Below are positions 9,603 through 17,175 of a stretch of 64,000 nt of DNA, in pieces; the first letter of the stretch is position 1; each line of letters opens with the position of its first letter. The translations under genes and the position numbers were made by a program. The DNA is from UBA4736 sp002404015. GTDB lineage: Bacteria; Chloroflexota; Dormibacteria; Dormibacterales; Dormibacteraceae. A model generated the notes under the pieces. It was given only the letters and a program-made list of their open reading frames with translations, did no database searches and was not told the DNA's origin. The stretch lies in assembly GCA_036747295.1 (NCBI GenBank), contig DAIOCN010000014.1, positions 8,550-72,549 of the forward strand. The letters run 5' to 3'.

Positions 9603-11774
9603 ATGTCTAAACCATTGTCGGTTCGTGCCCGCGTGGCTGCGGCGGCCGCGGTCCTCCTGGCCGGCGTGGCGGGGTCGGGCCAGGCCGCCTTCGCGTCCAA
9701 CGACCGGGGCGGTCCCGGTGACTTCGCGGTCAAGGTCCTGTCCAACCGGGCCGACCTGATCTCGGGCGGCGACGCCTTGATCCAGGTCGTCCTACCCAGG
9801 CACGCCAACGCCTCGCGGGTCACGGTCTTCGTGGGCAGCCGCAACGTCACCAGCTTCTTCGCGGTACGGCCCAACGGCCTCTACGAAGGCGTGGTCACCG
9901 GCCTCGCCAACGGGCGGAACGTGCTGACGGCGCGGCTTTCGGACGAGGAGAGCGCGGACGTCACGATCACCAACCATCCGAGCGGCGGCCCGATCTTCGC
10001 GGGACCCCAGGTCCAGCCCTGGATCTGCAAGAACGCGTCGGTTGGCGGGCCGGCCTCCACTGACGCCCAATGCGACGGGACGCCGACCTACAGCTGGTTC
10101 TACATGAGCACGGCCACCCACCAGTTCGCGGCCTACGACCCCGCTCATCCGCCGGCGGCCGGCGTGGCAATGACGACGACCGATCAGGGAGCGACGGTCC
10201 CCTACATCGTCCGCGACGAGCGCGGCGCGATGGATCGCGGGATCTACGACGTCGCGGTCCTGTCCAATCCCACTGGGACCTGGGCGCCCTGGGCGCCGCA
10301 GGCGGGCTGGAACCAAAAGCTGCTCTGGGCTTTCGGCGCCAGCACCGCGGTCCATCACTCAAACGGCTTGCCCGAGCCGGTGATGATCGACATGGCGCTG
10401 TCGCGTGGCTTCATGGTCGCCAGCAACTCGCTGAACGTCCGCGGCCAGAACGGCAACGACGTCGTCTCGGCCGAGGCCGTGATGATGCTGAAGGAGCACA
10501 TCGGTGAGACGTACGGGTTGATCCGCTACACGATCGGCCAGGGCTGCTCCGGCGGCTCCATCGAGCAGTACGCGCTCGCCGCCACCTACCCCGGTCTGAT
10601 CGACGGCATCCAGCCCAACTGCAGCTACCAGGACAGCTGGACGACGGGCAACGAGGTCGGCGACTGCTACCTGGTCACGCACTACTTCACCGCCACGGCG
10701 CCCGGGACGTTCGCGCCGGGTCAGCAGGCGGTGGTCGAAGGCGCCAAGGACACCTCGGTCTGCGCACTCTGGGACGCCTTTTTCGCCCAGTTGAGCAACC
10801 CCAGCGTCGCGTCCAACTGCGACCTGCCGCCCAACCTCGTCTACAACCCGGTCACCAACCCGACGGGGACCCGATGCACGCTCCAGGACTACCAGGTCGC
10901 GGTCTGGGGCACCCGGCCGCAGGACGGGTTCGCGAAGAGCCCCTTCGACAACGTGGGCCTGCAGTACGGCCTCGACGCTCTTCAGAACCACCAGATCACC
11001 GCTGATCAGTTCGTGGCCCTGAACAAGGGGGTCGGCGGCGTCAACATCGACTTCAACTTCACGGCCGGCCGCAAGGCGGCAGACCCAGGCACGGGTGCGA
11101 TCGCCTACCGGACCGGCATGGTCACCAGCGGCAAGCCGTGGGCCAGCGTTCCGATCATCGACCTGCGCGGCTCGCACAACGTCAACGACATCCACACCGA
11201 CTTCCACAGCTACGCCGCCCGGGCCCGGCTGGACCAGGCCAATGGGACGCACGCCAACCAGATCATCTGGACCTGGCAGGGCGGTCCTGGGCTATTCCAG
11301 AACATCACCCCCTCGCCAGAGGTGGCGCTCAAGTCGTTTCTGACGATGGATAAGTGGCTGTCCAACATCGAGGCCGACAAGAGCTCGCGGGCGCTCAGCG
11401 CCAAGGTGATCCGCGATAAGCCGTCGGCGGCCGTTGACGCATGCTTCATCAATGGCGTCGCGAACACCAACAAGGCGACGTGCGCCGCAACCTTCCCGTT
11501 CTATGGCGACTCCCGCATCGCGGCCGGGGGCCCGCTGGCCGACAACATCGAGAAGTGCCAGCTCAAGCCCCTGAACCGCGCCGCCTACAACGTCACCTTC
11601 TCGGCCAGCCAGTGGGCGGGGCTGATGCAAGCGTTCCCGTCCGGCGTCTGCAACTGGAAGCGCCCGGCCGTCGGGATGCAGCCGTCGGTTCCCTGGCTGA
11701 CCTTCGCCGGCGGCCCGGGCGGCCAGCCGCTCGGCTCCGCCCCGGAGTCCGACTCCCAGCAGGGAAACAACTAG
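9603..11774 (+). CDS. Secreted DUF6351 family protein, probable alpha/beta hydrolase
   Basis: About 723 residues. The ATG at 9603 is preferred over 9576 because GGAGG lies about 10 nt upstream and the protein then begins with a clean signal peptide (VAAAAAVLLAGVAGSGQAAFA). The mature part matches the large secreted DUF6351 proteins. Residues near 315-316 read GQGCSGGS, a nucleophile-elbow-like serine next to a cysteine, reminiscent of tannase/feruloyl esterase CS motifs; an Asp/His-rich segment IIDLRGSHNVNDIHTDFH lies near 520. Ester hydrolysis outside the cell is a reasonable inference, but the substrate is unknown. It converges with the PRC-barrel gene. Confidence 0.75.
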   Translation: MSKPLSVRARVAAAAAVLLAGVAGSGQAAFASNDRGGPGDFAVKVLSNRADLISGGDALIQVVLPRHANASRVTVFVGSRNVTSFFAVRPNGLYEGVVTGLANGRNVLTARLSDEESADVTITNHPSGGPIFAGPQVQPWICKNASVGGPASTDAQCDGTPTYSWFYMSTATHQFAAYDPAHPPAAGVAMTTTDQGATVPYIVRDERGAMDRGIYDVAVLSNPTGTWAPWAPQAGWNQKLLWAFGASTAVHHSNGLPEPVMIDMALSRGFMVASNSLNVRGQNGNDVVSAEAVMMLKEHIGETYGLIRYTIGQGCSGGSIEQYALAATYPGLIDGIQPNCSYQDSWTTGNEVGDCYLVTHYFTATAPGTFAPGQQAVVEGAKDTSVCALWDAFFAQLSNPSVASNCDLPPNLVYNPVTNPTGTRCTLQDYQVAVWGTRPQDGFAKSPFDNVGLQYGLDALQNHQITADQFVALNKGVGGVNIDFNFTAGRKAADPGTGAIAYRTGMVTSGKPWASVPIIDLRGSHNVNDIHTDFHSYAARARLDQANGTHANQIIWTWQGGPGLFQNITPSPEVALKSFLTMDKWLSNIEADKSSRALSAKVIRDKPSAAVDACFINGVANTNKATCAATFPFYGDSRIAAGGPLADNIEKCQLKPLNRAAYNVTFSASQWAGLMQAFPSGVCNWKRPAVGMQPSVPWLTFAGGPGGQPLGSAPESDSQQGNN

Positions 11775-11790
11775 GGGGTAAACAGTTGCT

Positions 11791-11812
11791 GGGCGGCGCT
11801 TTGTCGCCGCCC
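11791..11812. terminator. Hairpin between convergent genes
   Basis: A perfect 8-bp stem GGGCGGCG/CGCCGCCC with a 6-nt loop, 17 nt after the DUF6351 stop and 27 nt from the convergent PRC-barrel stop. No U-run follows, so it is either a weak intrinsic terminator or works with Rho; symmetric placement suggests use in both directions. Confidence 0.5.
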
Positions 11813-11838
11813 GGCGCTGCGCTGGACTCTCGCGGCCG

Positions 11839-12495
11839 CTAGGCCAGGAAGGGCTGTAGGTGCTCCAGGTCGTCCTCGTCCAGCTTGGCGAAGAGGGCCA
11901 TGTCGTCGCTGCGGTCCAGGAACCGGACCGGCAGCGCGACGTCGTGCTCGAAGAAGCCTTCGGGACTCATGACGATCCCGATCAGCTCCCCATCGTCGAC
12001 CAGCACGTCCCTGACGTGGCCCAGCTTTCGGCCCGTGCGGCCGAGCATCACGTTCTCGCCGCCGTCGATCTCGATCTCGCCGGGGGCCTTGTTGGCCGTT
12101 TCCGTCAGGCCCGGCATGGCCGGGCCGCCCGTCACAATGGCCAGGCCTTGCTGGATCACCTCGGTCCGCGTCAGGGACCTGTACTGGTGCGCCAGGTAGG
12201 CAGGTTGGTGGCGGACCTCCGCGGAGCTGATGTTCAGTACCACACCCTCCCGGTCAGCCCCGGCAACCGTGCGGATGGGGACGATCAGCTCGTCGGTCAG
12301 GTACCAGGAGCCCGCGGCCAGGTAGCGGCCCGAGAATCGGACGTCCTCCCGGATCACGATGGCCCGGAGGTCGAAGCCCTCCTCCTCGACGATCACCCGT
12401 GCCAGCTCACCGATCTTGCGGCCGTCCGCTGAATGGACCGGGGCCCCCATGTGCAGGTCGGAGACCCCCACAGGGTTGCGGTTGCTCTGGTTCAT
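11839..12495 (-). CDS. PRC-barrel domain protein (two barrel-like halves)
   Basis: 218 residues. The N-terminal half (MGAPVHSADGRKIGELARVIVE, then LRAIVIREDV) and C-terminal half (ENVMLGRTGRKLGHVRDVLVDDGELIGIVM) each look like a PRC-barrel, a small beta-barrel found in the photosynthetic reaction centre H subunit and in RimM. Stand-alone soil-bacterial PRC proteins are linked to stress or surface functions without a firm assignment. No signal peptide or TM segment is seen, so it is cytoplasmic. ATG start at 12495. Regulation is not evident. Confidence 0.75.
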   Translation of the reverse strand: MNQSNRNPVGVSDLHMGAPVHSADGRKIGELARVIVEEEGFDLRAIVIREDVRFSGRYLAAGSWYLTDELIVPIRTVAGADREGVVLNISSAEVRHQPAYLAHQYRSLTRTEVIQQGLAIVTGGPAMPGLTETANKAPGEIEIDGGENVMLGRTGRKLGHVRDVLVDDGELIGIVMSPEGFFEHDVALPVRFLDRSDDMALFAKLDEDDLEHLQPFLA

Positions 12496-12552
12496 GCGGC
12501 CAGGTAATCATCGCCGACGGGGCGAACCTCACCGGCGGGTCGTTCACGCGGC

Positions 12553-13707
12553 TCAGGGCGGGAGCGCGACCAGTTCGCCGTTGGGACCCCAGGAAAGCTT
12601 CCAGCCCCCCTCGTGCACGAGCCGGTGATGTCGGCGGCAGAGCAGGACGGTGTTCTCGAGCGAGGTGGGGCCACCGTCCTCCCAGTGCCAGAGGTGGTGA
12701 CCGTCGGTCCACTGCCAGGGCCTGCCACAGCCGGGCATGCGGCAGCCGCTGTCGCGCGCGATCGCTGCCCGGCGCAGGCTGGGCGGGGTCGTTCGCCTCG
12801 CCCGGCCGACGTCCAGCACCTGGCCAGCGGGACCGATCTTGATCTCGCTCAGAGTGCAGTCGCAGGAGAGCCGGCGCACGCTCTCGGCGGAGATCAGGCC
12901 GGCCCAGTCCAGCTCACCCGCCTCGCCCTGGCGGGCGATCAGGGTGAGATGGGGGCGCTGGCCGCCCCGCTGGGGCAGGCTGCCGGCGTCCAGGGCCTGG
13001 CGGGCCAGCTCGACCAGGGCGTCCGCCCGGCGCTGGCCGGGGCTGCGCTCCTCGCCGCGGGCGGGCGGCCCCAGCAAGGAGTCGAGCGCCGTCTGCAGGC
13101 AGGCGCCACCCTCGGCGTCGAGCAGCCCGTCGAGGGCGAACATGCCGTCCAGGACCGGGCTGAGCCTCAGCCAGCGCCGGTCGTAGGCCAGGTTGGCGTC
13201 GCTGAGGGCTCCGCCGGGGTCCAACAGGTGGCGGACCCGGTCGTTGAGGAGCCGGAAATGGTGGGGGCTCAAGCGGCAAACGAAGGCGACCAGGTCGGCT
13301 TCGCCCTGGCGATAAGCCTCACTGCCGACCGCGGCCGAGGTGCGGGCCATGATGCGGGCGTTCTCGTAGGACAGCTCGCCGGCCCCGAAAGCTGCTTCAG
13401 CCTGGGGCAGCTGGGCCATCTGGCGAGCCACCGTGAGCAGTTCGGTGGCGGCCCAGTTGGAGAGCCGGCAGTTGTGGCGAATCCAGGAGACGACGGAGAG
13501 GCAGGCGTCGGCAGCGTAGCCGCGGCGCCGCTCGAAGGCGGCCAGGCGGCGGGTGATCTGGGCCTGAAGGCGATCGACCTCGCGGCACATGAGTGAGATG
13601 TCCTCGCCGAGGACGCGGTCGCTGAGAACCTCGAGCTCAACCTGGGCGGCCTGATCGACGGCGCCGTAGAGGTTGTCGAGGTAGGAGGCGGGTGCCACCG
13701 CGAACAT
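12553..13707 (-). CDS. DUF222 / HNH endonuclease domain protein (13E12 type)
   Basis: 384 residues from the ATG at 13707 (an upstream GTG at 13737 would lie beyond the promoter). Residues about 20-280 are DUF222, the region shared by actinobacterial 13E12 repeat proteins. The C-terminus is an HNH nuclease motif: GCRMPGC, TDGHHLWHWEDGGPTSLEN, VLLCRRHHRLVHEGGW, with the two Cys pairs and the HH...N...H residues intact. Members are abundant in Actinobacteria and some belong to the mycobacterial DNA-damage response. Role may be DNA cleavage or mobile-element biology; this is unproven. An SOS-box-like palindrome covers its start codon. Confidence 0.88.
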   Translation of the reverse strand: MFAVAPASYLDNLYGAVDQAAQVELEVLSDRVLGEDISLMCREVDRLQAQITRRLAAFERRRGYAADACLSVVSWIRHNCRLSNWAATELLTVARQMAQLPQAEAAFGAGELSYENARIMARTSAAVGSEAYRQGEADLVAFVCRLSPHHFRLLNDRVRHLLDPGGALSDANLAYDRRWLRLSPVLDGMFALDGLLDAEGGACLQTALDSLLGPPARGEERSPGQRRADALVELARQALDAGSLPQRGGQRPHLTLIARQGEAGELDWAGLISAESVRRLSCDCTLSEIKIGPAGQVLDVGRARRTTPPSLRRAAIARDSGCRMPGCGRPWQWTDGHHLWHWEDGGPTSLENTVLLCRRHHRLVHEGGWKLSWGPNGELVALPP

Positions 13708-13720
13708 ATGTTCTATTGTA
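13701..13720 (-). promoter_or_regulatory. SOS-box-like operator and leaderless promoter of DUF222-HNH gene
   Basis: CGAACATATGTTCT (13701-13714) matches the Gram-positive LexA box CGAACRNRYGTTYC at 13 of 14 positions and contains the perfect 12-bp palindrome GAACATATGTTC. On the minus strand TACAAT (13720-13715) ends exactly 7 nt before the ATG at 13707, so transcription would begin at the start codon. A repressor on the palindrome would cover the transcription start. Confidence 0.6.
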
Positions 13721-13724
13721 CGTT

Positions 13725-13746
13725 CGCGTGCGCGCACGCGCGCGCA
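13725..13746. other. Alternating pyrimidine-purine tract (potential Z-DNA)
   Basis: 22 bases of uninterrupted alternating pyrimidine-purine made almost only of CG and CA/TG steps, lying just upstream of the DUF222-HNH promoter. Such tracts can adopt left-handed DNA under negative supercoiling. Whether it matters for the promoter is inference. Confidence 0.45.
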
Positions 13747-13780
13747 AGGTTGTTAATTTCGACCGGGTCCCAGTAGCCGG

Positions 13781-15403
13781 TCAGTCTCCCGACTGCCAGC
13801 GCTCGAGGGCGCGCACGCCCACCAGCAGCATGGCCCCTACCAGCACCGCGCCGGCCGCCAGGAGTAGGACGCCGACGCCCACCAGGACCGGCGCCCAGGC
13901 GCCCAGCCCGGACGCCGAGGTGAGGGCCAGGACCGCGCCGTAGGTCAGGCCGGCGAACATGGCCAGCGCCACCGCTCCGCCGCAGCCGGCCCCCAGCCCG
14001 ACTCCGCGGCGCGGATTCTCGGCCTCGAAGTTGGGCTGCAGGGAGCCTGCCGCGACCGTGATCGCAGACGCGCCGCCGGCCAGCCAGGCGGCGATCAGAA
14101 GGATCTCGAGCAGCTCCACCGGCGGCGACCCTTTGATCAACCCGAGGGCCAGCGCGGCCCCGAGCGTGGTCACGAGCAGCGTCGAGGTCCCGAAAACCAG
14201 CTTGGCCAGCAGCAGGCGACGCATCGGCAGCCCCGCCAGCGACAGCAGCAGCATGCCCCGGCCCTCGCCGCCCACCGCCGGGAGGCCCACCGCCATCCCG
14301 ACGAAGAAGGGGATGAAACCGAGCGGCAGGATCACCGGCCAGAGGCCGCCGCCGCCCAATCGCCGGGAGTTGACCAACGTGTAGGCCACGGCCATGGCCA
14401 GCGCCGGCAGCGTGCCCGCCAGTCGCTTGAAGTCGCGGCGCAGCGAGACGAAGTCCTTGGCCGCTATGGCCAGGACGGGGCGCGGCGGTGCCGGCGCCGT
14501 GGCGACCCGTCTCCAGGTCCGCGCCCGCCGCCGCCGCGGGGTTGCGCCCGACTCGCCAAAGACGCCGATCCCGAGCACGAACGTGTGCTGGTAGAGCAGC
14601 CAACCGGCAGCCACCGCTGTCGCCGCCATGGCCACGGTCAGGGCCATCCAGGGCGCCGCCGCCAGCGGCCCGCCGGAGGCCCAGCCGGCCAGGGTTTCGG
14701 CCGGCCACGAAGTCGGCAGCCAGCGCAGCCGTTCACCGATCGCGAGCGCCTGCCGGACAGCGACCATGGGGTCGCGGCCGGCGGTGCGCGGCCCGCTGTT
14801 GGTGAGCAGGAGCTGAAGGCCGTAGAAGCCGGCGGCGAAGAGCGCGATCAACAGGCTCGCGGCGTCGCGAGCGCGGCTGGCCGGGACGACCCGGAGCACG
14901 AAGGTCATGAGGCACAGCTCGAAGGCGACCACGGTGAGGGCGGTCAGCGCCACGGTCACGATGGCGAGCAGCCCGAAGAAAGGGTCCAGTCCGCGCGCCA
15001 GGCCGTAGCCGAACGCGCTGGCCAGCGGAAGCAGCCCCACGCCGGCCGCCGGCAGCGACGCCTGGACCAAGCGTGCCGCGAAGAGCTGGACGAGAGGCAC
15101 GGGGGCCGCCGCGAAGAGCAGCAGCTGGCGGTCCGCGAAGAATGCGCCGATGATCCCGGGCAGACCGAAGACGAACATCAGGAGGGCGGTCGCCGAAAAA
15201 CCCAGCGCGAAGGTGGCGCTCGGCTCGAGTGAGAGCTTGGCCAGGATCACTCCCAAGGCGAAGGCGCCGGCGGCCAGTGGCACCCCTCCGATGACGGCCG
15301 CAACCGTGATCCCGATCGCAGAGGAACGACCGCGCTTGGTGCGGCGCAGCCAGTTCCAGCCGTTGCGGAGCTCGGCGCTCAGGATCAGGCCGGCGTAGGT
15401 CAC
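13781..15403 (-). CDS. ABC transporter permease (ABC-2-like, large)
   Basis: 540 residues with about 12 hydrophobic segments in two blocks separated by a basic cytoplasmic loop (about 285-325, rich in Arg). It starts with GTG at 15403, 5 nt after the stop of the ATPase gene, so the two form a transporter. Architecture resembles putative ABC exporter permeases of Actinobacteria/Chloroflexi rather than the six-helix ABC-2 type, and it may supply both halves of the channel in one chain. Substrate unknown. It ends 74 nt upstream of the DUF222-HNH promoter on the same strand. Confidence 0.75.
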   Translation of the reverse strand: MTYAGLILSAELRNGWNWLRRTKRGRSSAIGITVAAVIGGVPLAAGAFALGVILAKLSLEPSATFALGFSATALLMFVFGLPGIIGAFFADRQLLLFAAAPVPLVQLFAARLVQASLPAAGVGLLPLASAFGYGLARGLDPFFGLLAIVTVALTALTVVAFELCLMTFVLRVVPASRARDAASLLIALFAAGFYGLQLLLTNSGPRTAGRDPMVAVRQALAIGERLRWLPTSWPAETLAGWASGGPLAAAPWMALTVAMAATAVAAGWLLYQHTFVLGIGVFGESGATPRRRRARTWRRVATAPAPPRPVLAIAAKDFVSLRRDFKRLAGTLPALAMAVAYTLVNSRRLGGGGLWPVILPLGFIPFFVGMAVGLPAVGGEGRGMLLLSLAGLPMRRLLLAKLVFGTSTLLVTTLGAALALGLIKGSPPVELLEILLIAAWLAGGASAITVAAGSLQPNFEAENPRRGVGLGAGCGGAVALAMFAGLTYGAVLALTSASGLGAWAPVLVGVGVLLLAAGAVLVGAMLLVGVRALERWQSGD

Positions 15404-15408
15404 GCCGA

Positions 15409-16188
15409 TCAGGACCCCAGCAGGTGCTCGATCAGGCCGCGGCTCTCGGCGCCGCCGGTGAGCTGCAGGAACAGCTCCTCGAGCGTGGCGTCCTCCGCGC
15501 CGGCGCCCGCCCGCAGCTCGGCGAGCGTTCCGACGGCCACCACTCGGCCACGGTTCATGATGGCCACCCGGTCGCAGAGGGCCTGCGCGATCTCCAGGAT
15601 GTGCGTTGAGATCAATACGGTGCGCCCGCGCGCCGACAGCTCCTGGAGCAGGTCCTTGACGCGGCGGGCGGCACGCGGGTCTAGGCCGTTGGTCGGTTCG
15701 TCGAGCAGCATGACCTGGGGATCGTGCACGAAGACCGAGGCAAGCCCGATCTTCTGGCGCGTGCCGTGGCTGTAGGAGCTGATCAGGTCATCGACTTTGT
15801 CAGCAAAGTCCAGCATGTCCAGCAGGCGGCTGATCGCCCGCTCGCGGGCGGTGCCGCGCTCCACACCGTAGAGGTCGGCCACCAGGTGCAGGAACTCGCG
15901 CCCCGTCAGGTGGGGGTAGACGATGGGCTCTTCGTCCAGATAGCCGATACAGGCCTTGGCGGCTGCCCGCTCCCGCACCAGGTCGTGCCCGGCGATGCGA
16001 ACCTCCCCGCGGGTCGGCGTCAGCAGCCCACAAAGCATGCGCAGGGTGCTCGTCTTGCCGGCGCCATTGGGACCCAGCAGTCCGAACACCTCGCCCGGAC
16101 CGGCGGCCAGGTCGACCCCGGCGACCGCCAGGGTGGCGCCGAAGTATTTCACGAGGCCCCGGGCGTCGAGATCCGGCCGGGTATTCAT
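15409..16188 (-). CDS. ABC transporter ATP-binding protein
   Basis: 259 residues from the ATG at 16188 (an in-frame upstream start at 16260 would add a non-conserved extension). Walker A GPNGAGKT (39-46), signature SYSHGTRQK (138-146, a variant of LSGGQ common in ABC-2 exporters), Walker B VMLLDE (159-164) followed by PTNGLD, and H-loop ISTHILE. It powers the permease encoded immediately downstream. The D/E-rich segment YLDEEPIVYPHLTGREFL matches ABC exporters of the DrrA/NatA/CcmA-like group. Confidence 0.9.
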   Translation of the reverse strand: MNTRPDLDARGLVKYFGATLAVAGVDLAAGPGEVFGLLGPNGAGKTSTLRMLCGLLTPTRGEVRIAGHDLVRERAAAKACIGYLDEEPIVYPHLTGREFLHLVADLYGVERGTARERAISRLLDMLDFADKVDDLISSYSHGTRQKIGLASVFVHDPQVMLLDEPTNGLDPRAARRVKDLLQELSARGRTVLISTHILEIAQALCDRVAIMNRGRVVAVGTLAELRAGAGAEDATLEELFLQLTGGAESRGLIEHLLGS

Positions 16189-16446
16189 CAGGCCGTGATG
16201 ATGGACGCTGTCGCGGACTTTGGCGCCTGCCTTCGCGCGCGGAGGTACCCGCCAATACACCGCGCGGCTGACGCCAAACGCGCGGAATGCATGGCTCGCA
16301 AGGGCACGATCGGCGCCAGACGTGCGGAAACCGTGCGGCCTTCACGGTCAACTCCACCCGAACATCCGGGACTGCGCTCCCTTGTGCCCGGGCTCGGAGG
16401 CATTCGACGCTGGCTCGAGCACTTCAATCGAGCAAGGAGCAAAGTC

Positions 16447-17148
16447 ATGAACGAAGTCCGAGACATTCGGCGATTTCGAAGGTTGGCGACCGGGGCCGCG
16501 ATGATCGCCACCGCACCGGTTGTGATGGCCTCAGTTGCGATCAAGCCAGCCGATGACGGCAGCGCGGGGGTGGTGCTGGCAAATCTGGCATCTCACGCCT
16601 CCGCCCTGGAGGCGAGTCTGATGCTCGGCCTGGTCGCGATCGCCCTGCTCATCCCTGCCACTTTGGGCTTGATGCGGGTTGCTCAGCAGGGGTCGCCTAA
16701 GCTCGCCCTCATCGGCGGCGGTCTGACCCTGCTGGGGTGGGTCGCCTTCATGGGCATGCAGGCGCTGGGCGCGGTCATCCTTGTGATGGCGGGGTCGCAC
16801 GATCGCGCCGCCATGACCAATCTCTACGACCAGATCGGCAACTCGAACGTGATCACCGTGATCCAGATGGGCTTCATCCTCGGCCACGTGGCGGGCATCG
16901 CCGTCCTGGGCGTCGCTGTCGCGCGCTCTGGGGTGACGCCGATCTGGATTGGCATCGCTCTCGCGGTCTCCGGTCCGCTCCACTTCGTGGCGCACGGCAT
17001 CGACATTCGAGCTCTCGACCTGGCGGCATTCGCACTGCTGGCGCTCGGCTACGCCGCCGGCGGCGTGATCCTGCTTCGGATGAAGAGCGACAGCTCGGAG
17101 AACGTCCCTGCCCAGACGCGGATAGTGGCGCCCGTCCCGGCCATCTGA
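16447..17148 (+). CDS. Multi-helix membrane protein (DUF4386-like), unknown function
   Basis: 233 residues from the ATG at 16447, chosen because AAGGAG lies about 8 nt upstream; the much longer open frame to the left is antisense to the ABC ATPase. About six transmembrane segments. After the first helix it has a short polar loop (KPADDGSAGVVLANLASHAS) before helix 2, the same layout as the proteins at 20334 and 21877 in this window. Its stop is followed directly by the sensor kinase gene, so it may be the first gene of a three-gene unit with the two-component pair; a sensory partner role is inference. Confidence 0.7.
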   Translation: MNEVRDIRRFRRLATGAAMIATAPVVMASVAIKPADDGSAGVVLANLASHASALEASLMLGLVAIALLIPATLGLMRVAQQGSPKLALIGGGLTLLGWVAFMGMQALGAVILVMAGSHDRAAMTNLYDQIGNSNVITVIQMGFILGHVAGIAVLGVAVARSGVTPIWIGIALAVSGPLHFVAHGIDIRALDLAAFALLALGYAAGGVILLRMKSDSSENVPAQTRIVAPVPAI

Positions 17149-17175
17149 TTGCCGAAGCGCACACTTACGCTCGCA

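Noticed and set aside
15724..16446. N-terminal extension of the membrane protein gene at 16447
   Set aside because: The first 240 codons are antisense to the ABC ATPase and non-conserved; AAGGAG marks the ATG at 16447.
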